DNA of 64,000 bases from Tuctoria greenei (Eukaryota; Streptophyta; Magnoliopsida; Poales; Poaceae). The notes under the pieces are model-generated. The model saw only the letters and a program-made list of their open reading frames with translations. It was not told the origin of the DNA and ran no database searches. Location: positions 6,841,644 through 6,905,643 of the forward strand of contig JAYESD010000007.1 in assembly GCA_036927565.1 (NCBI GenBank), given 5' to 3'. Position numbers and translations under genes: made by a program. Of this stretch, positions 22,134 through 32,375 are shown in pieces. Within the stretch, counting starts at the first letter, position 1; each line of letters starts with the position of its first letter.

Positions 22134-25100
22134 TTACATGACGTTAGATGCATCTAGCACATTTAATTCATTTCTAAGTTTAGAAAAGGTTTTCTCATCA
22201 AGTGGTTTAGTGAAGATATCCGCCAATTGTTCTTCGGATCTAACACCTTGCAAAGAGATGTCTCCTTTAGCCTCATGATCCCGCAAGAAGTGATGGTGAA
22301 TATCAATGTGCTTAGTGCAGGAGTGTTGAACGGGGTTTCTAGCTATCTTAACCGCACTTTCATTGTCACAAAGGAGAGGCACACAACCAAGTTTAATTCC
22401 AAAGTCCAAAAGGGTTTGCTTCATATATAGAATTTGGGCACAACATGCACCGGCCGCTATATACTCCGCCTCCGCGGTGGACAAAGCCACGGAATTTTGC
22501 TTTTTGCTAGACCAAGACACTAGGGAACGCCCAAGCAAGTGGCACCCACCGGAGGTACTCTTGCGATCCACGCGGCATCCGTCAAAGTCCGAATCCGAGT
22601 ATCCCAAGAGTTGGAAGGTTGTACCTTTAGGGTACCACAAGCCCATACTAGGGGTATGCTTAAGATACCTAAGTATCCTAAAGACCGCCTTCTTATGCGA
22701 TTCTTTAGGAGCCGCTTGAAAGCGAGCACATAAGCATACACTAAACATTATGTCGGGCCTAGATGCGGTAAGATAAAGCAATGAACCAATCATAGAGCGG
22801 TAGTGAGATTGGTCAATAGGTTTACCATCCTTATCCGCGTCGAGATGGCAATTTGTTGCCATTGGAGTGCTTCTTGAGCTACAATCTCCCATCTCAAATT
22901 TCTTCAAGAGGTCCTTGGTGTATTTCTCTTGGTATACGAAGGTTCCCTCTTGAAGTTGCTTGATTTGGAATCCAAGGAAGAAGTTGAGCTCTCCAATCAT
23001 TGACATCTCGAATTCCCTAGACATCATTTTGCCAAACTCATGGCTGAGAGCTTTGTTAGTTGAACCAAATATAATATCATCAACATAAATTTGACAAATG
23101 AACAAATCTTCGTTGATGTCTTTGGTGAAGAGTGTGGTGTCCACCCTCCCGATCTTAAATCCTTGCATGATGAGGAAGTCCCGTAGTCGTTCATACCACG
23201 CCCTAGGTGCTTGCTTGAGCCCGTAGAGCGCCTTGTGCAACCTATACACATGGTTAGGATTCCTTGGATCTTCAAACCCGGGAGGTTGTTCAACATAAAC
23301 AAGCTCATTAATGTAGCCATTAAGAAAGGCACTTTTCACATCCATTTGATAAAGAGTAATATTATGATGTGAAGCAAAAGCAAGGAGAATACGAATTGCC
23401 TCTAACCGGGCGACCGGAGCAAATGTCTCCCCAAAGTCTAGTCCTTCAACTTGCGAGAACCCTTTGGCCACAAGTCTTGCCTTGTTGCGGACCACAACGC
23501 CATTCTCGTCTTGTTTGTTGCGGTACACCCACTTTGTTCCGATGACGTTCTTGTCCTTGGGTCGCTCCTCCAACACCCAAACTTCATTGCGGATGAAGTT
23601 GTTGAGTTCTTCTTGCATAGCCATCACCCAATTTGGGTCTTGGAGCGCTTCCTCAATGTGAGTGGGTTCTACACACGAAACAAATGAGTAGTGCTCACAA
23701 AATGAGGCAACGTGGCGGGAACGAGTACTTACGCCCCTTGAAGGACTTCCAATGATTTGGTCCATTGGATGCGCCTTGGAGATGCGTACATGCCTCATAA
23801 GTGGTTGTGAAGCACTTGGCGGTGGTGATGCGTGTTGCTCCTCTTGTGGTTGGACTTGATCATTGACTTCTTCTTCATCTTTATGTTGTATTGCTTGTGA
23901 GTCTTGAGTTGGCAATGGATCATCTTTCTCCTCTTCGTCTACTTGAGGCGCCATGGAGGTGTTGTTGTTGGAACTTGAAGCTCCCCCTTGATCATGGCCC
24001 TCTTCAACTTCCGGCTTGATGTCTCCAATGGTCATGTTCTTCATGGCTTCTCGTAGAGGCTCATCATCTATTTCATCATGACCAAAACTCTCCTCTTGGG
24101 AGCCATTAGTCTCATCAAACTCAACATCACAACCTTCTTCAACTAGACCAGAGGTTTGGTTGAATACTCGATATGCTTTTGAGTTTGATGCATAACCAAG
24201 AAAAATGCCAACATCACATCTTCTTTCAAACTTACCGAGCCTTTTCTTGCGGTAGATGTAGCATTTGCACCCAAAGACTCTAAAGTAGGAGATGTTGGGC
24301 TTTCTCCCAATGAGAAGCTCATATGGGGTCTTTTGGAGTAGTCGGTGAAGATAGACCCTGTTTGCTGCATGGCACGCCGTGTTGATTGCTTCGGCCCAAA
24401 ACTTCTCCGACGTGTCGTAGTCATCAAGCATTGCTCTTGCAAGAGTGATGAGGGTTTTGTTCTTCCTCTCAACGACACCGTTTTGTTGAGGTGTGTATGT
24501 GGCGGAGAATTCATGCTTCACACCTTCACGGTCACACCACTCCCCAATGTTGTAGTTCTTGAATTCGGTGCCGTTGTCACTCCAGACCTTGATAATGGGA
24601 AGTTGGAATTCCCTTTGAGCACGGTTGGCGAAGGTCTTGAACACTTCCGGAGTTTCACTCTTGTCACCTAAAAATAGAGTCCAAGCATAGCGAGAGTAGT
24701 CATCAACTATAACAAGACAATAGAGGTTACCGCCAAGACTTTGGTATGTGGATGGTCCGAAGAGGTCCATGTGGAGTAGTTCAAGTGGCTTGGAGGGTGA
24801 CACCATTGTCTTCATTGGGTGGTGTGAAGCAACTTGCTTCCCGGCTTGACAAGCGCTACAAAGCTTGTTCTTCTCAAATGTCACATCCTTCACGCCGGTC
24901 ACCATCCCAAGCTTGAATGACTTCTTGAGTTTGCTCATTCCAATGTGTGCTATGCGTCGGTGCCATAGCCAACCCAAGCTTGTCTTAGTGAAAAGACAAG
25001 TGGTTAGGCTAGCATTCTTGTTGGAGAAGTCTACTAAGTAGAGATGTCCATGCCGAAACCCTTTGAAGATTAGCTCTTTGCTTGTCTCACTACTCACAAC

Positions 25101-25388
25101 AACATCATTTTTGCTAAATGTGCATGTTAGTCCAAGATCACAAAGTTGTGCAATGGAAAGTAGATTAAAGCTAAGCGACTTAACATACAACACATTAGAA
25201 ATGGATAAATCATTAGAGATAGCAATTTTACCTAATCCTATTGCCTTACCCTTAGAATTGTCACCAAAAGTGACTTGTTCATGATTACCGGGGTTTTCTA
25301 TGGTGGTGAACATACCATCATTGCCGGTCATGTGTTGAGTGCACCCGCTATCGAGTACCCAATGCTTTCCTCCGGCTTTGTAGTTCAC
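22134..25388 (-). CDS. Copia-B pol: protease-integrase-reverse transcriptase-RNase H
   Basis: One uninterrupted frame of 1084 codons. The protease motif is WVLDSGCTQHMTG near residue 10. The integrase zinc finger (HRRIAHIG, CSACQAGKQ) and D,D,E residues (LHMDLFGP, SDNGTEF, VERKN) follow at about residues 140-310. The reverse transcriptase (KWVYRNKQDENG, then YVDDIIFG) is at about 600-780. RNase H (SDSDFDGC, STAEAEYIA) reaches the end. All catalytic residues I can check are present. Coding similarity extends upstream of the first ATG to about 25607, so this start is only the first Met of a gag-pol product. Acts in virus-like particles and the nucleus. Confidence 0.93.
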   Translation of the reverse strand: MNYKAGGKHWVLDSGCTQHMTGNDGMFTTIENPGNHEQVTFGDNSKGKAIGLGKIAISNDLSISNVLYVKSLSFNLLSIAQLCDLGLTCTFSKNDVVVSSETSKELIFKGFRHGHLYLVDFSNKNASLTTCLFTKTSLGWLWHRRIAHIGMSKLKKSFKLGMVTGVKDVTFEKNKLCSACQAGKQVASHHPMKTMVSPSKPLELLHMDLFGPSTYQSLGGNLYCLVIVDDYSRYAWTLFLGDKSETPEVFKTFANRAQREFQLPIIKVWSDNGTEFKNYNIGEWCDREGVKHEFSATYTPQQNGVVERKNKTLITLARAMLDDYDTSEKFWAEAINTACHAANRVYLHRLLQKTPYELLIGRKPNISYFRVFGCKCYIYRKKRLGKFERRCDVGIFLGYASNSKAYRVFNQTSGLVEEGCDVEFDETNGSQEESFGHDEIDDEPLREAMKNMTIGDIKPEVEEGHDQGGASSSNNNTSMAPQVDEEEKDDPLPTQDSQAIQHKDEEEVNDQVQPQEEQHASPPPSASQPLMRHVRISKAHPMDQIIGSPSRGVSTRSRHVASFCEHYSFVSCVEPTHIEEALQDPNWVMAMQEELNNFIRNEVWVLEERPKDKNVIGTKWVYRNKQDENGVVVRNKARLVAKGFSQVEGLDFGETFAPVARLEAIRILLAFASHHNITLYQMDVKSAFLNGYINELVYVEQPPGFEDPRNPNHVYRLHKALYGLKQAPRAWYERLRDFLIMQGFKIGRVDTTLFTKDINEDLFICQIYVDDIIFGSTNKALSHEFGKMMSREFEMSMIGELNFFLGFQIKQLQEGTFVYQEKYTKDLLKKFEMGDCSSRSTPMATNCHLDADKDGKPIDQSHYRSMIGSLLYLTASRPDIMFSVCLCARFQAAPKESHKKAVFRILRYLKHTPSMGLWYPKGTTFQLLGYSDSDFDGCRVDRKSTSGGCHLLGRSLVSWSSKKQNSVALSTAEAEYIAAGACCAQILYMKQTLLDFGIKLGCVPLLCDNESAVKIARNPVQHSCTKHIDIHHHFLRDHEAKGDISLQGVRSEEQLADIFTKPLDEKTFSKLRNELNVLDASNVM

Positions 25389-25608
25389 CTACACACATGA
25401 AGTTAATTTTTGACTTTAGGCACCCAACCAACTTAGGTCCTTGTATGTGAGATACAAGTGTCTTTGGGACCCAAAGTTGCTTGGGGAGCTTCCCCTTCAT
25501 GCTCTTCATGTCTTTGCCAATGAACCTAGCTTTCACCTTGCCATTCACTTTGCTAAGAAGATAATAGCGATCATTGAAAATAGATTTGTAGTTAGTAGGC
25601 AATTTAGG

Positions 25609-27522
25609 TCAAGGTCGGTTAGGAAGAGGACACTCCCTTGTGTGGTGACCGGTGACCTCACAATGTTGGCAATAAGAACCAACTTCCTTGATGAAGCTTG
25701 TTCTAAGCTCCGGTGAGGGCACCTTTCCTTTGTTAGGCACCGGGAAGGATCCAAGTCCTCTTTTGTTTAAGGCTTTTGCTTGTTGGAAGAGGATTTCCTT
25801 GTGCTTGACTTCACCTTTTGAAAGTCTAGCCACACTAGTGCGGAGACTCTCAATTTCTTCCAACAAGTCCTTCTCCCTAGCATTAGCTTTCAAAGACAAA
25901 GACTTGTCCAAGACATTAGAGACATGCGAAGTAATGGATATCTTATCATTAAGAGTTTGTTTCTTTGCATCTTTTAACTCTTGATCAAGCATGTCATGAG
26001 CAATGTTAAGTGTTTGGTATTCTTGAGTTAGCTTGTTGTGCTCCTCCAAGAGAGTTTGGTGTGCTATGTTGAGCTCATCATTGTCTACCTTGATTTTAGC
26101 ATTTTCTTCCTCAATTTGCTTGACATGAGATTTGAGCGTGTCATGCTCTTTAAGTATGCTTTCATACTTGTCAAGCAAATCAAGGTTAGCACTCTCAAGT
26201 TTAGCACGAATTTCTTAAAGAGTTTTAACCTTACTCTTCTCTCTCTTAATGATAGCATGATATTCATTAATCAAAGAAGTTAAATCATCGGGGGAAAGCT
26301 CATCATCACTAGAGTCGTCACATACCTTGGTGTTACCTTTAGCCATGAGGCACATGGGTGGTGGAGGAAGAGGTGAGTCATCATGGTTGGCAATGGCAAG
26401 GCAGCCAAGCTTTCTTCTTCTTCTTCACTCTCTTCATCACTTGTTTCTTCGTCGGTGACCCATTCATTTGCCTCACACATAAACACCTTTTGTGGACCAC
26501 TTCTCCTCTTTGGGAAGAGTCTTGCCTTCTTGCCCTTGTCTTGCTTCTTCTTCCCAAAGGCTCTTGGTTTGGGCTTGGCTTCTTCTTCATCATCATCACT
26601 TTCTTCAAGCTTGCGTTGCTTGCCTTTGTAGTTCTCTCTCCTTTTGTCCGGTTTTGGACAATCATAGGAGATGTGGCCTTGATCTCCACAATTGTAGCAT
26701 ATCTTGCGATCGTCTCTTCTTGGTAGAAATGCCTTCTTCTTGGGATCAAAGGTGTATCCCTTTTTGGTGATCTTGGAGTTCAAGCGTGAGAACTTTCTCA
26801 TCATCAAGTCAAGCTCATCATCGTCATCTTCACTTGACGCTTGCTCTTCTTCACTTGAGCTAGGCTCAACCACCTTCTTTTTCTTGAAGCTTGTCTTCTT
26901 GGTGGAGGCCTTTAGAGCAATTGTTTTTGATGATGATTGCTCCATCATCCCAAGTACACTCATCTCATGAGCGTGTATTTCTCCAATGAGCTCCGAAACT
27001 TCAATGTTGTCAAGTGATTCCTTTTGGAGCATGGAGTTGATGATGTTGTACTTCGGCTTGGGAAGGAGCATGAGGATCTTTGATAAGTCCCTTGCCAAGA
27101 GACGCAATGTCAAGAGCATTAATTTCCTCAATAAGAACATTTAAGCGTGAAAACATTTCATTAACATTTTCATGAGGAAGCATCTTAAATTCATCATATT
27201 TAGCTTTGAGCATGTGATATTTAAGTTCCTTTACACGAGATGAGCCCTCATGGATTTCTATCAAACAAGCCCAAATTTCACAAGCTTTCTCCTTACTAGC
27301 AATCCTAGAGAAGACATCTTGACTTATGCATTCATAAATAGCATTCCTAGCCTTAGCATCCCACTTAACTTGATCACCCACATAGTTAAGTTCTCCAAAT
27401 CCCGCATGAGTCGCTTCCCAAACTTCGGGGGCAATAGCCTCAAGATAAGCGCGCATGCGTGCTTTCCAATAGGCAAAATTCTTGCCCTCGAAGATAGGAA
27501 CCGAATCCCCAACCTTGGCCAT
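25609..27522 (-). pseudogene. Copia-B gag (two frameshifts, one stop)
   Basis: It starts MAKVGDSVPIFEGKNFAYWK, the Copia gag entry domain. It then shifts frame near 27080 into a part with a zinc knuckle (CYNCGDQGHISYDC) and acidic/lysine-rich runs. A further shift near 26370 and a TAA near 26216 precede a coiled coil. A second zinc-knuckle-like motif (CQHCEVTGHHTREC, about 25640-25680) ends it. Two knuckles and a long coiled coil fit the Sirevirus gag. Pol follows without a clear gap. The breaks mean this copy would need helper Gag. Confidence 0.85.
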
Positions 27523-27568
27523 TTTTGCTCTCTAGCGGTGAAGCTAGAATGATCCTATGAGCAACCTT

Positions 27569-27580
27569 GTTCTGATACCA
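27569..27580 (-). other. Copia-B primer-binding site
   Basis: On the minus strand it reads TGGTATCAGAAC, one base off the initiator tRNA-Met complement, and lies two bases from the LTR. Confidence 0.82.
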
Positions 27581-27582
27581 AT

Positions 27583-28946
27583 TGTAAGGATCGAAACGCC
27601 CAAGAGGGGGGGTGAATTGGGCTTTCTTTCAAATTTTAAGGCAATTAAAGACGAACTACTTAAGCCCAATTCCCAAAGCGGTTCTAACTATGCAATCAAC
27701 GTAGATATAACTTGTGAAGTAAAGATTGCATAATGTAAAGAGAGGGAGAGAAATGCAAACGCTAGGGGACACGAAGGTTTATCCCGTGGTTCGGCAAGAT
27801 CGCAAGGATCTTCCTACGTCCACGTTGTGGCACCCACGGAAGGGTTTTGCCACTTCCAATGTCACCGAGACAATGGAGTCTTCACTAATCTTCTCCATGC
27901 GCCATCTCCGGCAAGGTGGATCTCAAGCCTTGTACAACCTTCGATGTTCCGGTCTTCCACACACACCTTGGCAAGCTCCGGAACGATCTTCTTCAACTTC
28001 TCACTAGCCTAGAGAGTTCAATCACAAAGAAAGAACGCACACAAGCTTCTCTCTAGCCAATTACAAATGATCTAAAAGTGTGGAAATGTATGCTCTATAG
28101 TCTTGAATGCTCTTGGATGTGTAGTTGGCTTCAGGTGATCAAGACTTGTCGAAATGACTGGGTTGGAGGGGTTTTATAGCCAGCTTAACCGAAATAGCCG
28201 TTGGAAAAGTAGGCTGATAGAACTTTTCTGTGAACATTGTATGATCCGATGTCTCCCCTCTAGTTATCATCGGTGTAATTACTTTGGTTGACGTCATTGT
28301 GTCAGATATTACCGTTATTAGACCGATGTTGCCCCCAGTCTTCTCATCGGATGATCTGGTGGCTCTTCCTCCAGAATTTGCTTGATCTTGATGCTTACTA
28401 GAGTGATCAACCGATGTGTGTAAGTCTGCACATCGGATGATCCGGTGCTTCACTTGTTCCAATTGTACTGCAAACTGTACTAATGCACCGATGTTGTTGA
28501 GCCCTTCACATCGGATGATCCGGTGAGTTCATTTGTCTGAGGTCTTTTTCTTCAGTTGAATGAACTCGACCGATGTGTTCATTTTGGAAATCATCGGTTG
28601 ATCCGGTGAGTTGATTTTGTTTGCTACGAGTTGTCTTGAGTGAATCTTTTGTGTCTTGCTCGAATGACCTCTTAGACATTTGTTCCACAAGGCTCTCTGA
28701 TGATTCTTAAGCATTGTATGTTGTCAATTTTTGATTGAGTGACTTAGACATAGAGCCTTCACATCTTGTCTTTATCTCATGAGTTTGATCTCGAAAGTTG
28801 AGTATCTATGGGTCTCCAATGACATGATCATTTCATCTTATTGAGTGTTTATGGGGACCTTGCATTCACAAATTCATTAGTAAAGTTCAATGGTTGTCAT
28901 TAATCACCAAAACCATACTACATGAGGGGGGGCCTAGATGCTTTCA
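27583..28946 (-). repeat. Copia-B 5' LTR
   Basis: A full-length match to 16987-18350, of equal length. The TATA box is at 28170-28179 and the palindrome set at 28240-28615. This copy drives transcription of the element leftwards. Confidence 0.95.
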
Positions 28947-28951
28947 GCATC
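28947..28951. repeat. Copia-B target-site duplication, right copy
   Basis: GCATC, paired with GCGTC at 16982-16986. Confidence 0.65.
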
Positions 28952-29235
28952 CAGATGATCCGGAGCCGGAGCCGGACCTGGTGTTGCAAGCGTTGAGCTC
29001 GGCGGGTGGCAAACTCTCCAAGGTGGGTGACGTCATCGCGGACCAGTTGGAGGTTGAGGGGCAGTCCCTGGCGAAGAACGTTGTAGAGTATGTGCTGACG
29101 TGCTACACCAGCCGGGATCCCCAATTCCCTCTGGACCCGGTGCTTGAAGGTCCCGTCGAAGGAGAAGGTGAAGCCACCCGAGCCAACGTGTCGGAGGTTG
29201 CTCAGAAGGTCGCCCAGTTCTTCCATAGGGTCTAG
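28952..29235 (+). pseudogene. Tat antisense ORF, 3' end
   Basis: Continues the antisense gene after Copia-B. The codons before the insertion (ending SPVR) run in frame into PDDPEPEPDLVLQALSS here. The last 90 residues, with VVEYVLTCYTSRDPQFPL and a terminal VAQKVAQFFHRV, end at TAG 29233-29235. A helical C-terminal segment of this kind closes the family protein. The gene is cut in two by Copia-B and also has earlier stops. Confidence 0.75.
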
Positions 29236-29487
29236 GACTATTTCTGTAGCTCCCACTTGTATTCTCTCTTTTTCTTCCCCAATTTTGTAATCCTTGTCTC
29301 CAGATGAATGAAATCCAAATTTTTGTGAATTTCATTTTTTGTCTTCAACACTTTTTTCTTCACTTGGCCCCCTGGTAGATGTACACAATTTGATTGTGAA
29401 CATGTACCAAGAGGATATTGTGTTTTGTTGAAGACTCGTTTGCTTCGAACTTGTAGAGTGTAGGTCCAAAGTCTTCGATAGTGAAGG
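29236..29487. other. Tat region downstream of the antisense ORF
   Basis: AT-rich sequence with T runs. It includes a GAATGAAATCC stretch that could serve as the 3' untranslated part of the antisense transcript. No coding frame is recognised. Confidence 0.4.
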
Positions 29488-29822
29488 CCCCCTGAGGTTA
29501 TCGGAGTTCAGAAGCTCCGGCATTGACTACCGTCGGAGCTTAGTAGCTTTAGCAATAGTCCCTATCAACGCGTAGAGCATCGATAGTTAGCCCTCCGGGG
29601 TGTCGGAGCTTAGTAGCTCCGGCAATGACCTTTGCCAATGCGTAGTTTGTCGGTAGCAGACTCCGCTTGTGGGGTCTTCTCACCATCTTTTATTCTGTGT
29701 CGACGGCTGGCCCCCCTAGCTTTATCGGAGCTTGGTTGCTCTGGTGATGCTCGTTTTCAATGTTTAACATCGATTACAAGCCACCTAGGGGGAGTCGGAG
29801 CTTTGTTAGCTCCGGCATTTCT
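29488..29822. repeat. Degenerate tandem repeat with inverted core in Tat
   Basis: About five units share the core TCGGAGCTTAGTAGCTCCGG, itself an imperfect inverted repeat. Unit spacing is uneven, about 60-110 bases. Examples start near 29501, 29543, 29609, 29727 and 29790. Tat-group elements are known for hypervariable tandem repeats near the 3' end. Confidence 0.6.
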
Positions 29823-30550
29823 CCATCAATGTGGATTCTTTATTTTTCCTGCACACTGAAGCCAAGAAAAATAGTAAAATTTGCTCCTTGCCTATAACTT
29901 CATCGCAGCTTACGATTCCCGAGAAAGTTTTAGGTCAAACACAATTCTGAATACAACCGAATGCATTGTCTTATTCCTTCCAGATCCAATTGTACTTGGA
30001 CCAACCTTACTTCGACCTGCCGGGGTGTAGGTAGAGTGGCGTACTTAGGGTGCTTGACCAAGCTAAGTCGATAGCACACTCCGGCCCTAGATTGGCTTGG
30101 CGGCATTCAGGCGAGTGGGCCATGAACAATATTTGAATCCAAAATAATTGACAATACAGCTCAAATTGTACATGAACTGGTCGAACTAAAATTTCTTAAG
30201 AATTGCACAACTTTGTTATAGACAAGAAAGAGAAAAATAAAAAATGTTGAGCCTGTACAAAATAAATGCACGTGGAGTCTGTTTCACATGAAGATGTCTT
30301 TCATTATAGGTCCGGGGTACAGGGGAAACAAGTACACTCTTAGGGTACGGAACCAGGCTAAGCGTGTTTAATTTCTCGTTTGACCCAGGGTAGCTAGCCA
30401 CACTTTTAGTCCTGAGACTGTGACAAGTGTTGCATGAACTTTGCGGACCTTCCGGGAAAGGTCCGACTGTTCTCCCGGAGGAACTACCCGACTCTGTACA
30501 ATGATTCTATAACATACACCTCAAGTTACTACAGACTCACCTCCGTGATA
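29823..30550 (-). other. Tat non-coding spacer between pol stop and the repeat
   Basis: No coding frame on either strand resembles a known domain. It holds T-rich and purine-rich stretches and ends at the integrase stop codon. Confidence 0.4.
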
Positions 30551-31642
30551 TTAAGTGTAGAACTTACGGAGGTGCTCAATATTCCAAGGATTTGGGAGAG
30601 GTGTCCCATCCTCGATAGCCAAGCGAATGCTTCTGGGACGGGATACTTTAATCACTCGGAAGGGTCCCTCCCAGCTGGGGGAGAGTTTGTTTAACCCTTC
30701 TCTGGATTGTATTCTCCGTAGCACCAGGTCGCCTTCCTCGAGCTGTCGGTTGTGTACATACCGCTGATGATAGCGCCGAAGGGCTTGGCGGTATCGGGCA
30801 TTCCGAACAGCTGCTTGGCACCTTCCCTCCTCAAGGAGGTCTAGGTCTTCACAGCGGAGCTGGTCCTGTTTGGCTTCGTCGAAGGTCCGGACCCGGAGTG
30901 ACCCCAAGGTGATTTCCGGAGGAAGGATTGCTTCAGCACCGTACACCAGGAAGAAGGGTGTCTCTCCAGTTGATCGGTTTGGAGTTGTCCTGTTGGCCCA
31001 TAGATTGGGCAGAAGCTCTTCAATCCAGTTGGCTCCATGTTTTTTCAAGCGCTCATAGGTGCGCGTTTTGAGTCCTTTCAGGATTTCAGCATTTGCTCTC
31101 TCGGCCTGGTCATTGCTTGCCGGGTGAGCTACGGAGGCGTAGCAAACTTGAATGCCGAGGTATTCGCAATATCCTTGAAATGCAGAGCTTGTGAATTGGG
31201 TCCCGTTATCAGTAATGATTTTGTTTGGGACTCCAAATCTGCATACAATGGATTGCAAAAAGTTGATAGCAGATTGCTTGTTTATTGTCACAACTGGAGT
31301 TGCTTCCGGCCACTTGGTGAACTTGTCAATGGCGACATACAGGAACTTGTAACCTCCGACGACTCTTGGGAAAGGTCCCAAGATGTCCATCCCCCACACA
31401 GCGAAGGTCCATGTAGGAGGTATCATTTGTAGAGGTTGAGCCGGTGTATGAATTTGCTTTGCATGAAATTGGCATGCTTTGCATTTCTTCACCATCTCAG
31501 TTGCATCCTGGAGTGCTGTAGGCCAGTAGAAGCCATGCCAGAAGGCTTTACCGACCAACGTGCGGGAAGACGCGTGGTTCAAACACACTCGCCTCCATGG
31601 ATTTCTACGAGGAGCTCGCAGCCTTCTTCCCTTGTGATGCAC
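30551..31642 (-). pseudogene. Tat integrase
   Basis: A 363-codon frame. It begins within the zinc-binding region (KAFWHGFYWP, then CKACQFHAKQ). The catalytic core has the Asp in WGMDILGPFP, the Asp in IITDNGTQF and the Glu in NDQAERANAE. A C-terminal domain (PSWEGPFRVIKV) without a chromodomain ends it, as is usual for Tat. A frameshift near 31580-31600 separates it from the RNase H part, with which it overlaps. The core looks intact but the polyprotein is not continuous. Confidence 0.88.
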
Positions 31643-32289
31643 CGCATTAGGACACCGTTGGCACCGCGCCGGTAGAGATCCCCTTCTACCAACGTGTATC
31701 TTTTAGCCAATCTGACTATTCGGTCAGCGGATACATCATCGTCAGGAAGGATGTTGTCTTTCAAGTAGCTCCGGATCTCCAACATCCATGCATCGGAGCT
31801 AACTTGAGTATTTGAGTCTTGCGTGCTGGGTTGCTCGGAGCTTCCAGCAGCACCTACGACCCTTGATGGCTGCCATGGTAACAGGGCCATCGGGACCGTC
31901 AGCTTCGGGATGCTGATCTCGCCCCCTTCGCTCAGTTCGGCAGGCTGAGCTGTGGGTTTTGACAACCTCTGGAAAAAAGTTCCGTCAGGAGCTGGAGCTC
32001 CGGTTGACGCTTTTGTCGAGAGTTCATCGGCTTCAGCATTGTGGACACGCTGGACGTGGTGGAGGTCTAGGACTTCGAAGTCCTTCTGAAGCCTCTGGAC
32101 TTCAAGGAGGTAAGCAGCTAGCTGGAGATTGTTGCAGGAGCATTCACCCTTCACTTGTTTAATGATGAGCTGTGAATCTCCCTTGACCAGCAACTGCTTG
32201 ACACCGTATGACAATGCCACCTTTAGTCCGTAGATGAGTGCTTCGTACTCTGCCATGTTGTTGGTCGCCTTGAAGTCAAGGTGTACCAT
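31579..32289 (-). pseudogene. Tat second (archaeal-type) RNase H
   Basis: The motifs ATNNMAEYEALIYGL, KGDSQLIIKQV and the VQRVHNAEADELS block define an archaeal-type RNase H. This is additional to the retroviral-type RNase H at 32376-33662. A second RNase H between RNase H and integrase is diagnostic for the Tat clade. The residue expected to be Asp near the start (here LDFKATNN) appears changed, although the upstream part is in another frame. A linker to the integrase zinc finger follows. Confidence 0.82.
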
Positions 32290-32375
32290 GTATTTTACCT
32301 TCTCCCGGTTGGTGCGAGGAGAAGGATTCCAGCTCCGGCCCCCTGCTTTTGCATGGAGCCGTCGAAGTATAGGGT

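Larger units (their letters stand above)
16987..28946 (-). mobile_element. Copia-B: young Sirevirus-type Copia element with complete LTRs
   Basis: Minus-strand order is 5' LTR (27583-28946), primer site, gag, pol, palindrome spacer, envelope-like ORF, polypurine tract and 3' LTR (16987-18350). Both LTRs are 1364 bp and by eye differ at roughly two dozen bases (about 2%), so insertion is recent compared with its neighbours. Pol is one open frame of 1084 codons. Gag and the envelope-like ORF carry a few frameshifts or stops. It lies within the antisense ORF of Tat. Confidence 0.93.

Noticed and set aside
28894..29235. Stand-alone 113-codon gene
   Set aside because: Its first 18 codons are the end of the Copia-B LTR; the rest is the tail of the Tat antisense ORF.
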